From: Saccharomycopsis malanga
Lineage: Eukaryota > Ascomycota > Saccharomycetes > Ascoideales > Saccharomycopsidaceae
DNA: 64,000 bases
Assembly (NCBI GenBank): GCA_004014935.1
Contig: CP025324.1
Location: forward strand, 1,984,501 to 2,048,500
Direction: 5' to 3'
Shown here: one piece after another, positions 20,663-29,880 of the stretch
How the letters are laid out: each line of letters starts with the position of its first letter
How positions within the stretch are numbered: the stretch's first letter is position 1
Position numbers and translations under genes: made by a program
Notes under the pieces: model-generated
Told to the model about the DNA's origin: nothing
The model's database searches: none
The model's input: only the letters and a program-made list of their open reading frames with translations

Positions 20663-23224
20663 ATGTCGGCGGCTAACAATAACAATAATAATAATGTGAC
20701 TGGGACGAGTGGTGGTAGTTCGGTGGGAAATGCCAATAGTGGAGGAAGCAGTACAGAAAACAAGACTCCTACGAGTGCCAGGCCAAGTAATGCTGGAGCT
20801 AACAGTCAAAGACAGCAGCAATATTCACAGGCGGATTTGAACAAGATTGTCTTGGAGTATTTAAACAAAAAAGGGTACCATAAGACGGAATCGATGCTTA
20901 GAAACGAGAGTGCCAGTGTTCCATTGGGATATAATCAGCCATTGCCGGTATCTCCGGCAAACACCGGGATTCCCAATGGACAGCCGGCATTGATGAGACA
21001 GCAGACCAAACAGCAGCAGCAGCAGCAAATGAAGCAGCAGAAACAAATGCTCAAGCAACAGCAGAAGCACCAGCACCAGCAAACACAGACAAAAATGGCA
21101 CAGTTCAAACTCGTAAAACCAGAAACCCCCAGTAGTGAGATCTTGTCGGAGATCACGAGCCAGACAAACAACCCGGAGTTGTATTTCAAAGGTTACAAGA
21201 TACTTAGGGATTGGATCGATCTGTCGTTGGATTTGTACAAATCCGAATTGGGCAAGTTGTTATATCCCATCTTTGTAAACTGCTATATTGACTTGATAGC
21301 GAAGGACCGGACAGAGTTGGCAAAACAGTTTTTTGACAAGTTTAAAGACGACCATATAATACTCCATGGGTCGGAGATCATCGAGGTGTCTGCAATTTCG
21401 CTTGTAGACCATTTAAAAGTAAGCTCTTCCATCAAAAACTTTCGTGAAAAAAAGTACAAGGTGAAAATCTCGTCAATTTGCTTGTATTTGTTGTTGTTTT
21501 TCTTGAACGAGAACAAGTATGTTGGCGGGGAGTTGGTGATCAGAATCATCAATCAGTATTTAGATTTCGAAATCAGTAATGACAAATTAAATAGATTCAA
21601 TGCTGTTGACAATTTACTCGATCCTACAGAAGGGATACTTGAATTCAATGAAAAGAACCTCGAAGAGTTCAATGCCAAAAAACTCAAGTTGGGAAAGTTT
21701 CCCCGGGACGAGAACTTCGATAAGGAAATTGAGCATGAATTGAAATCGAAAGACGAAAAGGAATTGCAGAAAAAAAAACCCAACAATGCTAAGAAAACGT
21801 TAGTAGACGAATTCCATAAAATCAAGGCAGAAAGCTCTAATCCCACAAGCGTAGAGCCTAAAAGCAAAGAGAATGAACAAGCAGACAAGATGGACATTGA
21901 TACTAAACAAGACGAACCTCTGGGCAGTATAATGGACAAACTAAAGAAAAACGACGACAACTTTGAATCTCCTATCAAGGAGGTTCTTCCATTGCCAGCG
22001 AAAACCATTTTCGATCTCAAAAAGGAAATCCAGTTAGTGCAGGACTCCAGATCAAGACTCAAACTCTCTTTTGACAAAAACCAGTTTTCACCTCCTTCCA
22101 TTTGTATGTACACCTTCCACAACTCGTTGAACGAAATCACATGTCTCGAATTCAACGAAAACAGCAACCTTATTGCTGCAGGGTTTGAAGATTCGTACAT
22201 CAAGCTCTGGTCTATTGATGGAAACCCGTTGAAATCCATTGTCAAAAACGACCCACAAAACAAGCAAAACTCCAGACGATTGATCGGCCATTCTGGAACC
22301 GTCTACAGCCTCAGTTTTTCTCCTGACAACAATTATCTTCTCTCTTGCTCCGAAGATGGAACCGTGCGCTTATGGTCTCTTGATACTTACACCACATTGG
22401 TAGTGTACAAATCACACAATGCCCCTGTATGGGACGTCAAGTTTTCTCCGTTTGGCCATTACTTTGTCACCACGTCCCATGATTCCACCGCCAGATTGTG
22501 GTCTGTTGACCACATCTATTCTTTGAGATTGTTTGTAGGCCATATGAATGATGTAGATTGTGTTGCCTGGTTTCCAAACTCATGCTATTGTTTCACCGGT
22601 TCCGCAGACAAAACTATCCGGATGTGGGACATTATGCGCGGCGACTCTGTTAGATTGTTCGTAGGCCATACTGCTCCCATCAACGCGTTGGCCGTCAGCC
22701 CTCAAGGAAGAATATTGGCCAGTGCAGGCGAAGACGCAGTCATCAACTTGTGGGACATTGCCACCGGCAGAATCTTGAAAACCATGAAAGGTCATGCTGT
22801 AAAAGGGTCAATCTATTCTCTTGATTTCTCTGTAGACGGTAATGTCCTTGTAAGTGGCGGTAGTGATAACTCTGTTCGCGTTTGGGATGTTAAGAAATAT
22901 TCAGACAATCAACTCTCCGAACCAGTGCCCTTCTTCAATGCTACAAGCGGTTCTTTGTCTACAGAGTCCAATGGATCCATCTCCAAAAACGGAACTGCTG
23001 CTAACGGTAAAACATCTCTGACCACAACAAACAAAAACAACACCGACTCTGGAAGAAAAAAAACAAAGGAAGCAGGTGTCTGCACTAACGACCATGTGGG
23101 GGCTTACTTTACTAAACATACTAGCGTATATAAGGTCCATTTCACAAGAAGAAACTTGTGTTTGGCCGCAGGTGCATTTTCAAGCACCGAAAACATAAAT
23201 AGTGGTGATTCAGCTTTGGCTTAG
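20663..23224 (+). CDS. TAF5: TFIID/SAGA subunit TAF5
   Basis: 853 residues from ATG 20663. Taf5 is the WD40 scaffold shared by TFIID and SAGA. A LisH motif (ADLNKIVLEYLNKKGYHKTE) is at about 57-76 and a Gln-rich stretch at about 113-150. The TAF5 NTD2 domain follows (PELYFKGYKILRDW to LYPIFVNCYIDLIAKD, about 172-300) and then an acidic/Lys linker. A WD40 propeller occupies about 480-850, with clear GH...W(D/S) units such as IGHSGTVYSLSFSPD, VGHMNDVDCVAWFPN and VGHTAPINALAVSP. CTG 21221-21223 falls in DWIDxSLDLYK, where relatives have a polar residue, consistent with Ser. S. cerevisiae Taf5 is 798 residues. Confidence 0.97.
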   Translation: MSAANNNNNNNVTGTSGGSSVGNANSGGSSTENKTPTSARPSNAGANSQRQQQYSQADLNKIVLEYLNKKGYHKTESMLRNESASVPLGYNQPLPVSPANTGIPNGQPALMRQQTKQQQQQQMKQQKQMLKQQQKHQHQQTQTKMAQFKLVKPETPSSEILSEITSQTNNPELYFKGYKILRDWIDLSLDLYKSELGKLLYPIFVNCYIDLIAKDRTELAKQFFDKFKDDHIILHGSEIIEVSAISLVDHLKVSSSIKNFREKKYKVKISSICLYLLLFFLNENKYVGGELVIRIINQYLDFEISNDKLNRFNAVDNLLDPTEGILEFNEKNLEEFNAKKLKLGKFPRDENFDKEIEHELKSKDEKELQKKKPNNAKKTLVDEFHKIKAESSNPTSVEPKSKENEQADKMDIDTKQDEPLGSIMDKLKKNDDNFESPIKEVLPLPAKTIFDLKKEIQLVQDSRSRLKLSFDKNQFSPPSICMYTFHNSLNEITCLEFNENSNLIAAGFEDSYIKLWSIDGNPLKSIVKNDPQNKQNSRRLIGHSGTVYSLSFSPDNNYLLSCSEDGTVRLWSLDTYTTLVVYKSHNAPVWDVKFSPFGHYFVTTSHDSTARLWSVDHIYSLRLFVGHMNDVDCVAWFPNSCYCFTGSADKTIRMWDIMRGDSVRLFVGHTAPINALAVSPQGRILASAGEDAVINLWDIATGRILKTMKGHAVKGSIYSLDFSVDGNVLVSGGSDNSVRVWDVKKYSDNQLSEPVPFFNATSGSLSTESNGSISKNGTAANGKTSLTTTNKNNTDSGRKKTKEAGVCTNDHVGAYFTKHTSVYKVHFTRRNLCLAAGAFSSTENINSGDSALA

Positions 23225-23353
23225 GTGCTGTATTTATTGTCTTGGTATCAGGATTGTTCTTTTCCTCGCTTTTTGTAAATTATTAATAAACTAGTACCAT
23301 TGGTGTTTTCATTGTATTGATATCTTTCAATCTCAAATATGCTAGGGCTATAA
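23225..23353. other. 3' flank of TAF5
   Basis: Short AT-rich 3' region before the next repeat copy. Confidence 0.5.
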
Positions 23354-23530
23354 GCCACTGCGCAGGATGGAGAAAAGACCTGCCTGGATACTTTAGCAGA
23401 TAGCACTCTCGGAGTAAAAAAACAACTAACAGGCTCAAGGTTGAGATTATTATGATTAGGTTTTAGATGGCGCGTATATACGAAACTGATATTTACTGGG
23501 CTTGAAATATAAGATATTATTATTACTATA
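23354..23530 (+). mobile_element. SINE-like copy, short form
   Basis: Starts CCACTGCGC like the copy at 42738, then TTTAGCAGATAGCACTCTCG, ACTAACAGGCTCAAGGTTGA (B-box region), ATTATGATTAGGTTTT, GGCGCGTATATACGAAACTG, TTACTGGGCTTGAAATATAA and an ATT tail. It lacks the AAGTCCCTTTAGAC segment. The strings GGGCTAT before it and AGGCTAT after it are a weak candidate target duplication. Confidence 0.8.
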
Positions 23531-24100
23531 CTGAGGCTATTCAAGAGTAATTTCATTGATGAAATACAGAAATATTAAATTCTTCTTTCTATCTCAAAAG
23601 ATTATTACATATACAATATTAGCAGTCACCGAGCAGGATGTTTCATAAACTAAGCAAAGCTTGTTCAAAAAAAGTGCTCCAAAAACTCTTGAGCGAGGAT
23701 ATTCAAGTTTTAAGTCGCATAAAGAGTATATAATGTCTCAAATTCACTACTTGTTTTTTTTATAATAATCTTTTTCTAGCCGATATACTGAATCGTATAT
23801 ATATGACTCAAAGCGTCAGTTTAAAATGATATCCACATTTTCGAAACACTCTAATCATCGACATTACAGAACAATGGCCATGTTAACTAGAGTTAACAAA
23901 GGCGTATAACAAAGGCACATAACAATAGGCGATCATGATTTACCGTCAATCAATAGATGGTCGTCCAAGGATCAACAAATCCTTGGAGCCTTACGCCTTT
24001 AGGAAACTAGTAGGTGTTAATAGGGATACTATAAATTTTGCATATAAGGAAAAATGTAAACAGAGTGTTAAATTGGGTAGAAATGAAATTTATTAATGAG
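23531..24100. other. Spacer between repeat copies
   Basis: AT-rich DNA with no gene. A short string AACAAAGGCGTATAACAAAG with an internal near-repeat (AACAAAGGCRYATAAC) occurs at about 23895-23920. Nothing else recognised. Confidence 0.45.
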
Positions 24101-24340
24101 AAGTATGTATCTATTCGATATATACGTGCTGTGTTTAAAGCGACTTAGTAAAACCTAGTGGGGTGGGACAATTCATGGCCATGATCTTTTGACTCGATGA
24201 ATTAAGCAAGTAAGCATTAAACTTTGTTTTAGGTCGTAAAATTACGTTCAACATAAAAGTCGTTTCTAGCCAGGTTCGAATCGGGGATCGTGTTTAGTTT
24301 TTTCCTCATTTTTCGAGATCACTAAGCACTGAGCCATTTT
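24101..24340 (-). mobile_element. SINE-like copy, diverged long form with A box
   Basis: On the minus strand it begins ATGGCTCAGTGCTTAGTGAT (A box intact). A GATTCGAACC string sits where other long copies have their B box. Then come GTTGAACGTAATTTTACGAC, AATGCTTACTTGC and TTTTACTAAGTCGCTTTAAA. The 3' end is eroded and the body is one of the most diverged in the window. Confidence 0.66.
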
Positions 24341-24465
24341 TGCCATAAATTATCGATTAATGAAGAAACCAGAATTATCAGTTTATGAAGAGATGAAAAT
24401 GATCTTTTGATGAAAAAATGCTAAGACCAAGAATCTTCAAAGCAATTTCTATACCGTAAATTCCA

Positions 24466-24507
24466 CGTACGCATATATTGGGCTCGAAATATAAGCTTAT
24501 TATTCGA
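24466..24507 (+). repeat. SINE 3'-end fragment
   Basis: ACGCATATATTGGGCTCGAA followed by ATATAAGCTTATTATT matches only the last 40 bp of the family, so it is heavily 5' truncated. It lies in the 3' region of the first OPT gene. Confidence 0.6.
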
Positions 24508-24682
24508 AGAGTCCTAGTATACAGAAATGTGTAAATTAAATGAAATGTTAAATTTGGTATTAAATTATTATAAATGACTAAGGAAGAAATGAAAATTAGA
24601 CAATATGGTGAATACCATATATCTTTAGAATAACTCTCTGTCATCAAGACAAAGAAAATGCAAAGAATTAAAAAAACAACAA

Positions 24683-27010
24683 CTACCATTTGGTAAGACC
24701 GAAGCTTTCACCTTTATTCAAAAGGAGATTGAAAGCTTCACCATTTGTATCCATTGTAGTGGACACGACATTATTTCCCCACCAAGCAGGGGCTTCGATT
24801 TTGTTTAAAGTCAAACACAAGAAGACAAGAAGAGAAGCCCAAGCAAGACCGATATCCAAACCTGCGGACAACGAGTAGTTATATTTGGACCACCAAGCAA
24901 ACCATCTCTTCTTGATGAACCAGTTGAAGGTCAAGCCAACCATACAATAAGTACCGTAATTGTAAGGAGAAGCAGGAGGAATCAAACCAGTACCAGAAAA
25001 GAAGACAGGCCAATTGAGCCATTTAATTGGAGAGTTTGGCCATTTGAGAAGAATGAGATAGTTGACAACAGGCAAGATGGCACCAATGATGAAAAAATAC
25101 ATCAAACCATGGTACAATTGGCCATCAGAGAACTGTCTTTGAGGACCAATGACACCCCAAATGATGGAGGCGTTGAAAAAGACTCTACCATTAGGACAAG
25201 AGAAATGGTTTTCCTGATGATTTGTGCATAAGCCTTTGATATTACCCTGGGCCCATTTCATGACACACAATTGGACAAAAGAGCCCCACATGGTGGCGAC
25301 AAATTGAGCAAAGAACATGACTCTAGGGGCGATTTTCATATAATGGCCTAGTTTCATATCAGAAGCAAAGGTGATGGCCTGGGAGTTGGTGATGTAACCG
25401 AAAGTTTTGAAGAACATCATACAGATTGGCTTGCCAGGAACCATGTAGCCAATGATGAACTCAGTCAAGACGTTCAAACCAATATTGATATTAGTGATGG
25501 CAGCAATGATTCCGACGGGAAACAAGAAGATGAAGGAGATGACAATGGCTACAAAAAGAGACCAGATGGGCATTTCAGTGTTCCAGCATCTCATGGCAAC
25601 AATAGCAAAGGCCAAGAAGATCAAGAACGTGGCAGCATACCACCAGTCTGGACATTCTTTGTAAGCTTTCATCAATCTGTTGTGGACGTCCTCCTTTTCC
25701 TTACTTTTCAATTGTTTCATGATGTCCTTCAAATAGAACAACAAAGTGTGGACAATGGTGGCAGTGATGGCAGCAAACGACAAGCCATAGGACATGGAAA
25801 ACGTAGTGGACAAGTAGATTGGCGAGTATTTGCTGTACTCGTCCTCTTTGAAAGTAAGGTTTTCGTCCACAATCTTGGAGACATTGTAGATGTTTTGGAA
25901 CCGGTCGTAGGAATTACTGTCAGACATGGGCAAGTACTTGGCATACCACACGTTGGAGTAGTGCAAAGCCGGACAGACGATCCAGAAGATGGATATCATG
26001 GACAACAAGATGGTGAAAATGGCGCTGGCAGGCGGAATCAATGGAGACCCAATGTAGCCAGCAATCTGATACCAATCAAAGGTTATAGGAAGCAAACCAA
26101 GACCGGTGCTGCTTCCAAACAACTGGTTGATGGTAGGGTTGTTAGGGTAGATCCATGTGATGAAGGCAAATGAAGATAAAGCTTGGAACAAATAGCCAGG
26201 AATCCAATACCAGACAAAAGAACAAACAAAAACAATACCAAAGAACTTTAGTCTGGAAATCTTCCAACCGTTGGCTGGATGGTTGTCGTTGATATGGATG
26301 TTGGTCAAGAATGTGGCTGTGATCAAATTTGATGGCCAAATCATGCTGGGAGGAGTCACCAAGACTTTTCTGGCCAACCCACCTAACGACAAACCTATAC
26401 ATTGCGTGGCAAAAAGCGCCAAGATGTTGAACCCCCAGCCAAAGTCCTTGCCGTAAAAGTTGTTCATTGCCAACAAAATATCCGTGGCATAGGCTACACC
26501 AAAAGAAACATTGGCCATGATCGTGATCAACGAGTGCTCCTTCAAATTGAAAGGGCCTGGGTTGAGCCGTGCACCAAAAATGCTAATATCAGGAAGAACC
26601 TTGGCCCATGCAACACCAATGGGCCAGGCTATGATGGTGGTGACAAACACAGAGATCGAAAACGAAGGAGCTCGAAGCGAAAAGAACATGTTCAAGGCTG
26701 CTCCTATGGTACTCATAAGCAAACCAATAAACCAAGCCCGGATTGTGTTGTGTGGGATTGTAGGATCATCAGTAGGTGGAATGGCTGCTCGGACCTCTGG
26801 ATAGATCGAATCATCTTCAACCTTCAACCCAGCATAGTCGTCCTCCAACACAATCTTGGACACATTTGAAACGACCGGGTCAAAATCATGTAATGTGGGA
26901 TCTTCTCTTTCTCTTTTCTCGACAATCTCCTCTGCCGTCTGGTAGTCATATATGTTTTTCTCGTCTTTGATGTCCGCGTCTCGCGAAACATATTCTTTTA
27001 TTGCCTCCAT
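24683..27010 (-). CDS. Oligopeptide transporter, OPT family
   Basis: 775 residues, ATG at 27008-27010. OPT proteins import tetra- to octapeptides with protons across the plasma membrane. About 110 hydrophilic N-terminal residues are followed by some 14-16 hydrophobic segments. Family signatures are visible: DDPTIPHNTIRAW, NPGPFNLKEHSLITIMANVS, the SMIWPSNLITATFLTNIH region and GPQRQF near the end. It is a close paralogue of the gene at 29881-32205 in the same orientation, so the two arose by tandem duplication. CTG-clade yeasts carry several OPT genes and the member number cannot be decided here. The last residue codon lies about 340 bp from a SINE copy. Confidence 0.95.
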   Translation of the reverse strand: MEAIKEYVSRDADIKDEKNIYDYQTAEEIVEKREREDPTLHDFDPVVSNVSKIVLEDDYAGLKVEDDSIYPEVRAAIPPTDDPTIPHNTIRAWFIGLLMSTIGAALNMFFSLRAPSFSISVFVTTIIAWPIGVAWAKVLPDISIFGARLNPGPFNLKEHSLITIMANVSFGVAYATDILLAMNNFYGKDFGWGFNILALFATQCIGLSLGGLARKVLVTPPSMIWPSNLITATFLTNIHINDNHPANGWKISRLKFFGIVFVCSFVWYWIPGYLFQALSSFAFITWIYPNNPTINQLFGSSTGLGLLPITFDWYQIAGYIGSPLIPPASAIFTILLSMISIFWIVCPALHYSNVWYAKYLPMSDSNSYDRFQNIYNVSKIVDENLTFKEDEYSKYSPIYLSTTFSMSYGLSFAAITATIVHTLLFYLKDIMKQLKSKEKEDVHNRLMKAYKECPDWWYAATFLIFLAFAIVAMRCWNTEMPIWSLFVAIVISFIFLFPVGIIAAITNINIGLNVLTEFIIGYMVPGKPICMMFFKTFGYITNSQAITFASDMKLGHYMKIAPRVMFFAQFVATMWGSFVQLCVMKWAQGNIKGLCTNHQENHFSCPNGRVFFNASIIWGVIGPQRQFSDGQLYHGLMYFFIIGAILPVVNYLILLKWPNSPIKWLNWPVFFSGTGLIPPASPYNYGTYCMVGLTFNWFIKKRWFAWWSKYNYSLSAGLDIGLAWASLLVFLCLTLNKIEAPAWWGNNVVSTTMDTNGEAFNLLLNKGESFGLTKW

Positions 27011-27859
27011 GGTGACAATTCAATCGAATCTCAATGTTTGTTATCCAAGAAATTAGATGTGGCATCAAAAGCTCGTCAAGAAATTACGGATTCTTCATTT
27101 ATTATATACTCCTAGATGCCAATGTTCTCATAATAGATAACCTTGCATCCATGGCTCGTCTTTGCCTTACTACAATCAGAAGATACTGCATCCATATCGC
27201 CTAACCAAAGGCTCTTTTGCCTGCTCTAACGGCTTTTCATTATACATTCATGTTGAAAATTAGCCTTACATTCCTCGTCCCCAATGGCTAACATGCATAA
27301 GACTGCATGTTGGTGCATGATGATACATCAACATACGGCAATATATTGACGAGCCATATTGGTTTGCAATGAAATCATATAGGGAGAGTTGGTGGTCAGG
27401 GATTTGTGATTGAATGATAGAAATGTGAGCTAAATATAGCATGAAAGGATTGTCGTAAAGTGTTGGGCAGCATGCTTTTTGGATCAAGCTATTTGTTTTG
27501 AAAAAGGATTATTATACTATTGATTTTGTTGCTATGTGATTGAAAAGTAAGCAATTTGTTTACAGGAATGTTTTTCGGTTAGAAAATGTACTTTTTTTTT
27601 GTTGTTTTTGTTGAGCTGTGATTGAAAGCAATTTGTAATTGTTTTTTTTTTTTTTTTGTAAATAATGATTATTTGTTTTAGTAGACTGTCAATAGAAGGA
27701 CTGTATTATTTGTCGGAATCCTTTCCAGAAATAAGTACAGCATTTAATAGGAGAAATCGCTGTTAAATTTCTTGGCCTGTTATTAGTAACCGAAAGTTTA
27801 GATTGATTATCGCCGTTAGTCCACTTTATTTTTATATAAATATTTGGTGATTTGCCGGT
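27011..27859. promoter_or_regulatory. Upstream region of first OPT gene
   Basis: Contains TGCATG-type strings (ACATGCATAAG, CTGCATG, GGTGCATGATG, at about 27292-27321) that recur upstream of the second OPT gene, and poly-T runs at about 27593-27601 and 27642-27657. No gene is seen. Confidence 0.4.
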
Positions 27860-27945
27860 GGCCTAGACAAAAGTCTAATGCTTACTTTCGACCAATTGGA
27901 TGAGAAGATTATGATTAACAGGATAAGATTGGGCTTGTAATACTA
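27860..27945 (+). repeat. SINE-like fragment, long-form middle
   Basis: Matches GGCCTAGACAAAAGTCTAAT, GCTTACTTTCGACCAATTGG, ATGAGAAGATTATGATTAAC, AGGATAAGATTGGGCTTG. Both ends are missing. Confidence 0.62.
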
Positions 27946-28580
27946 GGATGGATTTTATGAAAACCAGCATAGTAAAGATTTACAGCGATTTCTTTGGAAG
28001 AGTAATTTTTACTGAAAATTCTCAAAACAAAATATCTCTGCATGTGTAACTAGAGGTTGGAAACCATTAAGGAAGCATTGAGCAATGGTAGACTTCAACT
28101 ATTGTTGTGGATACCACGATATAAACCACGTAGGTGTATTATTAACCAATTTTTTGTCCAATTTCCTGGACCGTAAGAAAAAACCTTGAAGTTATTTTAT
28201 GAACGTGGAACGTATTTTCTTTCTGCTAAGAGTTCCTAAGTACTTTATGACTCTATTTGCTCCTTTATTTCAGTCTTGTTTTATCTTTCTATATAATCAG
28301 CTATCGTTTTACCCATTCTCCTCTCAATACAGATCCATCTTAATATTACATGGTGACTTCCATGAAATCTTCCAGATTCAACTTGTTCTGAATTTGTAGA
28401 ACTGCTTGAGAGTAAAGTAGCGGTTCAAAGTGCCATGTGTGGCTGTAATATAGTGGAGAACAATTCAGGAGACTTTTAACGACCAACATTGATGCTATTC
28501 TTTTGACGAAGAGTTTATATGTAATTTTCAAAAAGATTATTTACAAAACCCATCATCATTAATAATAATAGTGATAAAAA
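27946..28580. other. OPT intergenic spacer, part 1
   Basis: AT-rich DNA without a credible gene. A 66-codon open frame at 28199-28399 has no recognisable product. Confidence 0.45.
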
Positions 28581-28854
28581 TCATATATTTGGAGCCCAGT
28601 ACATATCAGTTTGTATATACGCACTATATTTAAAGGGACTTTGTAAAAGCCAATCATAATCTTCTTATCCTTGAGCCTGGCAGGTCTTTTTCTTTTCCAA
28701 GAGTGCTACGAAGATCCTACCAATTCTTTTTCTTCTTCAAGAGTGCTATTTGCTAAATTATGTTAGTCTTCTGCAAGAGTGCTATTTGCTAAACTATCTT
28801 AGTCTTTTATTTCTTCTCAACGGTGATATTTACTAAGATCCTGCCAGGTCTTAA
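28581..28854 (-). mobile_element. SINE-like copy with tandemly expanded head
   Basis: The tail side reads TCATATATTTGGAGCCCAGT, ACATATCAGTTTGTATATAC and AAAGGGACTTTGTAAAAGCC on the plus strand. The B-box region is CTTGAGCCTGGCAGGTC. The head is then repeated: AAGAGTGCTATTTGCTAA occurs twice exactly and in two altered forms (CAAGAGTGCTACGAAG, CGGTGATATTTACTAAG). The result is about four head units of some 35-50 bp. Confidence 0.72.
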
Positions 28855-29047
28855 CTCTCTTTGCATAATCTACATACAAATCTGATATACTCCAAGTGAG
28901 TACAGGGAAAGTAAACCCCACTACTATTTTTTAAAAGATTTGTTAACCTAGTTATGAGACAGAACCTTGTTAGAGACTCCGTAACAAATCTCCTTTTATA
29001 ACATGCTATTTTCACTTTTAGGTTGGCCCTAAATAGTTGTAATAAAA

Positions 29048-29254
29048 TCATATATTTCGAGGCCAGTACATATCAGTTTCGTATATACGCTTCATGTCTA
29101 AAGGGACTTGGTAAAGCCTGTTGATCATAATCTGATCATAATCTTATATACCGTTATATTCTCACCCAATTGGTTGAAAGTAATCACTAGCTTTGGTCAC
29201 TTGCCTGTGAAATCACGTTCAGTTCGTAAAAGCATGAGAAAGTGTTCGTCTTGG
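29048..29254 (-). mobile_element. SINE-like copy, long form, truncated at B box
   Basis: Plus-strand order: CATATATTTCGAGGCCAGTA, CATATCAGTTTCGTATATAC, AAAGGGACTTGGTAAAGCC, a local duplication of CTGATCATAATCT, TCTCACCCAATTGGTTGAAA, CACTTGCCTGTGAAATCACG, GTGTTCGTCTTGG. It stops where the LTR-like relic at 29255 begins. Confidence 0.76.
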
Positions 29255-29350
29255 TAATTGAATATCCTGACGATTGTCTAGACTCATAACAATAAAGAAA
29301 GGGAGGTGGCAGTGTTGTACACCGACTGATAAGTCTAGCCAATAAGAAAT
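29255..29350 (+). mobile_element. LTR-element end relic (PPT/LTR-like junction)
   Basis: About 96 bp shared with 43261-43355 at roughly 90% by eye. A purine-rich stretch (AAAGAAAGGGAGGTGG) is followed at 29313 by TGTTGTACACCGACTG, as at the inner edge of a 3' LTR in Ty1/copia-type elements. Outer limits are unclear and the piece is a broken fossil. Confidence 0.4.
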
Positions 29351-29880
29351 AGGAAGAGAAAAAAGAGCTAGCAGGAACATGGGGGAGAGTCCACTATGAT
29401 TATAAGGACAAGACTTTGTAAACGAACATCAAACATGGAGTATTGTATATTCATTGACAAAGTCTAATCAATTTACAAGAAAATACATATATAGAATAGG
29501 ATCTATAGAAGTGAACATTATAAAAGCTTCTTAGGAAACATGTAATGTTAAAAATATAAAGATATGATGTAGATAGGGCCTGACATGCTAATTGTCGTAG
29601 GCTAAATGAAAATGGGATCTAGCAGTGGTCGAAAAACTTGAAAAAGATGGTACAATTGAAGATTGTGGAGGGCTACTTCAAGTTTTGTCGACAAATGGTG
29701 TCTGGATTGTCGCAAAATTGGTTTGGAGTAACCTAATATTGATTAGAATATTGGTAGTGCTTATTAATCTTAACAAGGCCGAGCCAGTACAAACAATATA
29801 CGAAAAACATATTATTTACCCATATAGAGCAAGCAGATTAAAAAGAGCAAAAAGGAGAAAAAAAAAAGGAAAAAACAAGA
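29351..29880. other. Spacer 3' of second OPT gene
   Basis: May include the rest of the LTR-like relic. A 100-codon open frame at 29625-29930 runs into the antisense of the OPT gene and is not credible. A segment near 29670-29700 (GGAGGGCTACTTCAAGTTTT) resembles one near 39153-39175, origin unknown. Confidence 0.4.

Noticed and set aside
21553-22263. 236-codon open frame antisense to TAF5
   Set aside because: Shadow of the TAF5 reading frame; Ser/Leu-rich translation typical of antisense Lys/Glu codons.
24270-24290. GGTTCGAATC string as part of an independent tRNA gene
   Set aside because: No tRNA fold around it. It sits at the B-box position of a minus-strand SINE-like copy.
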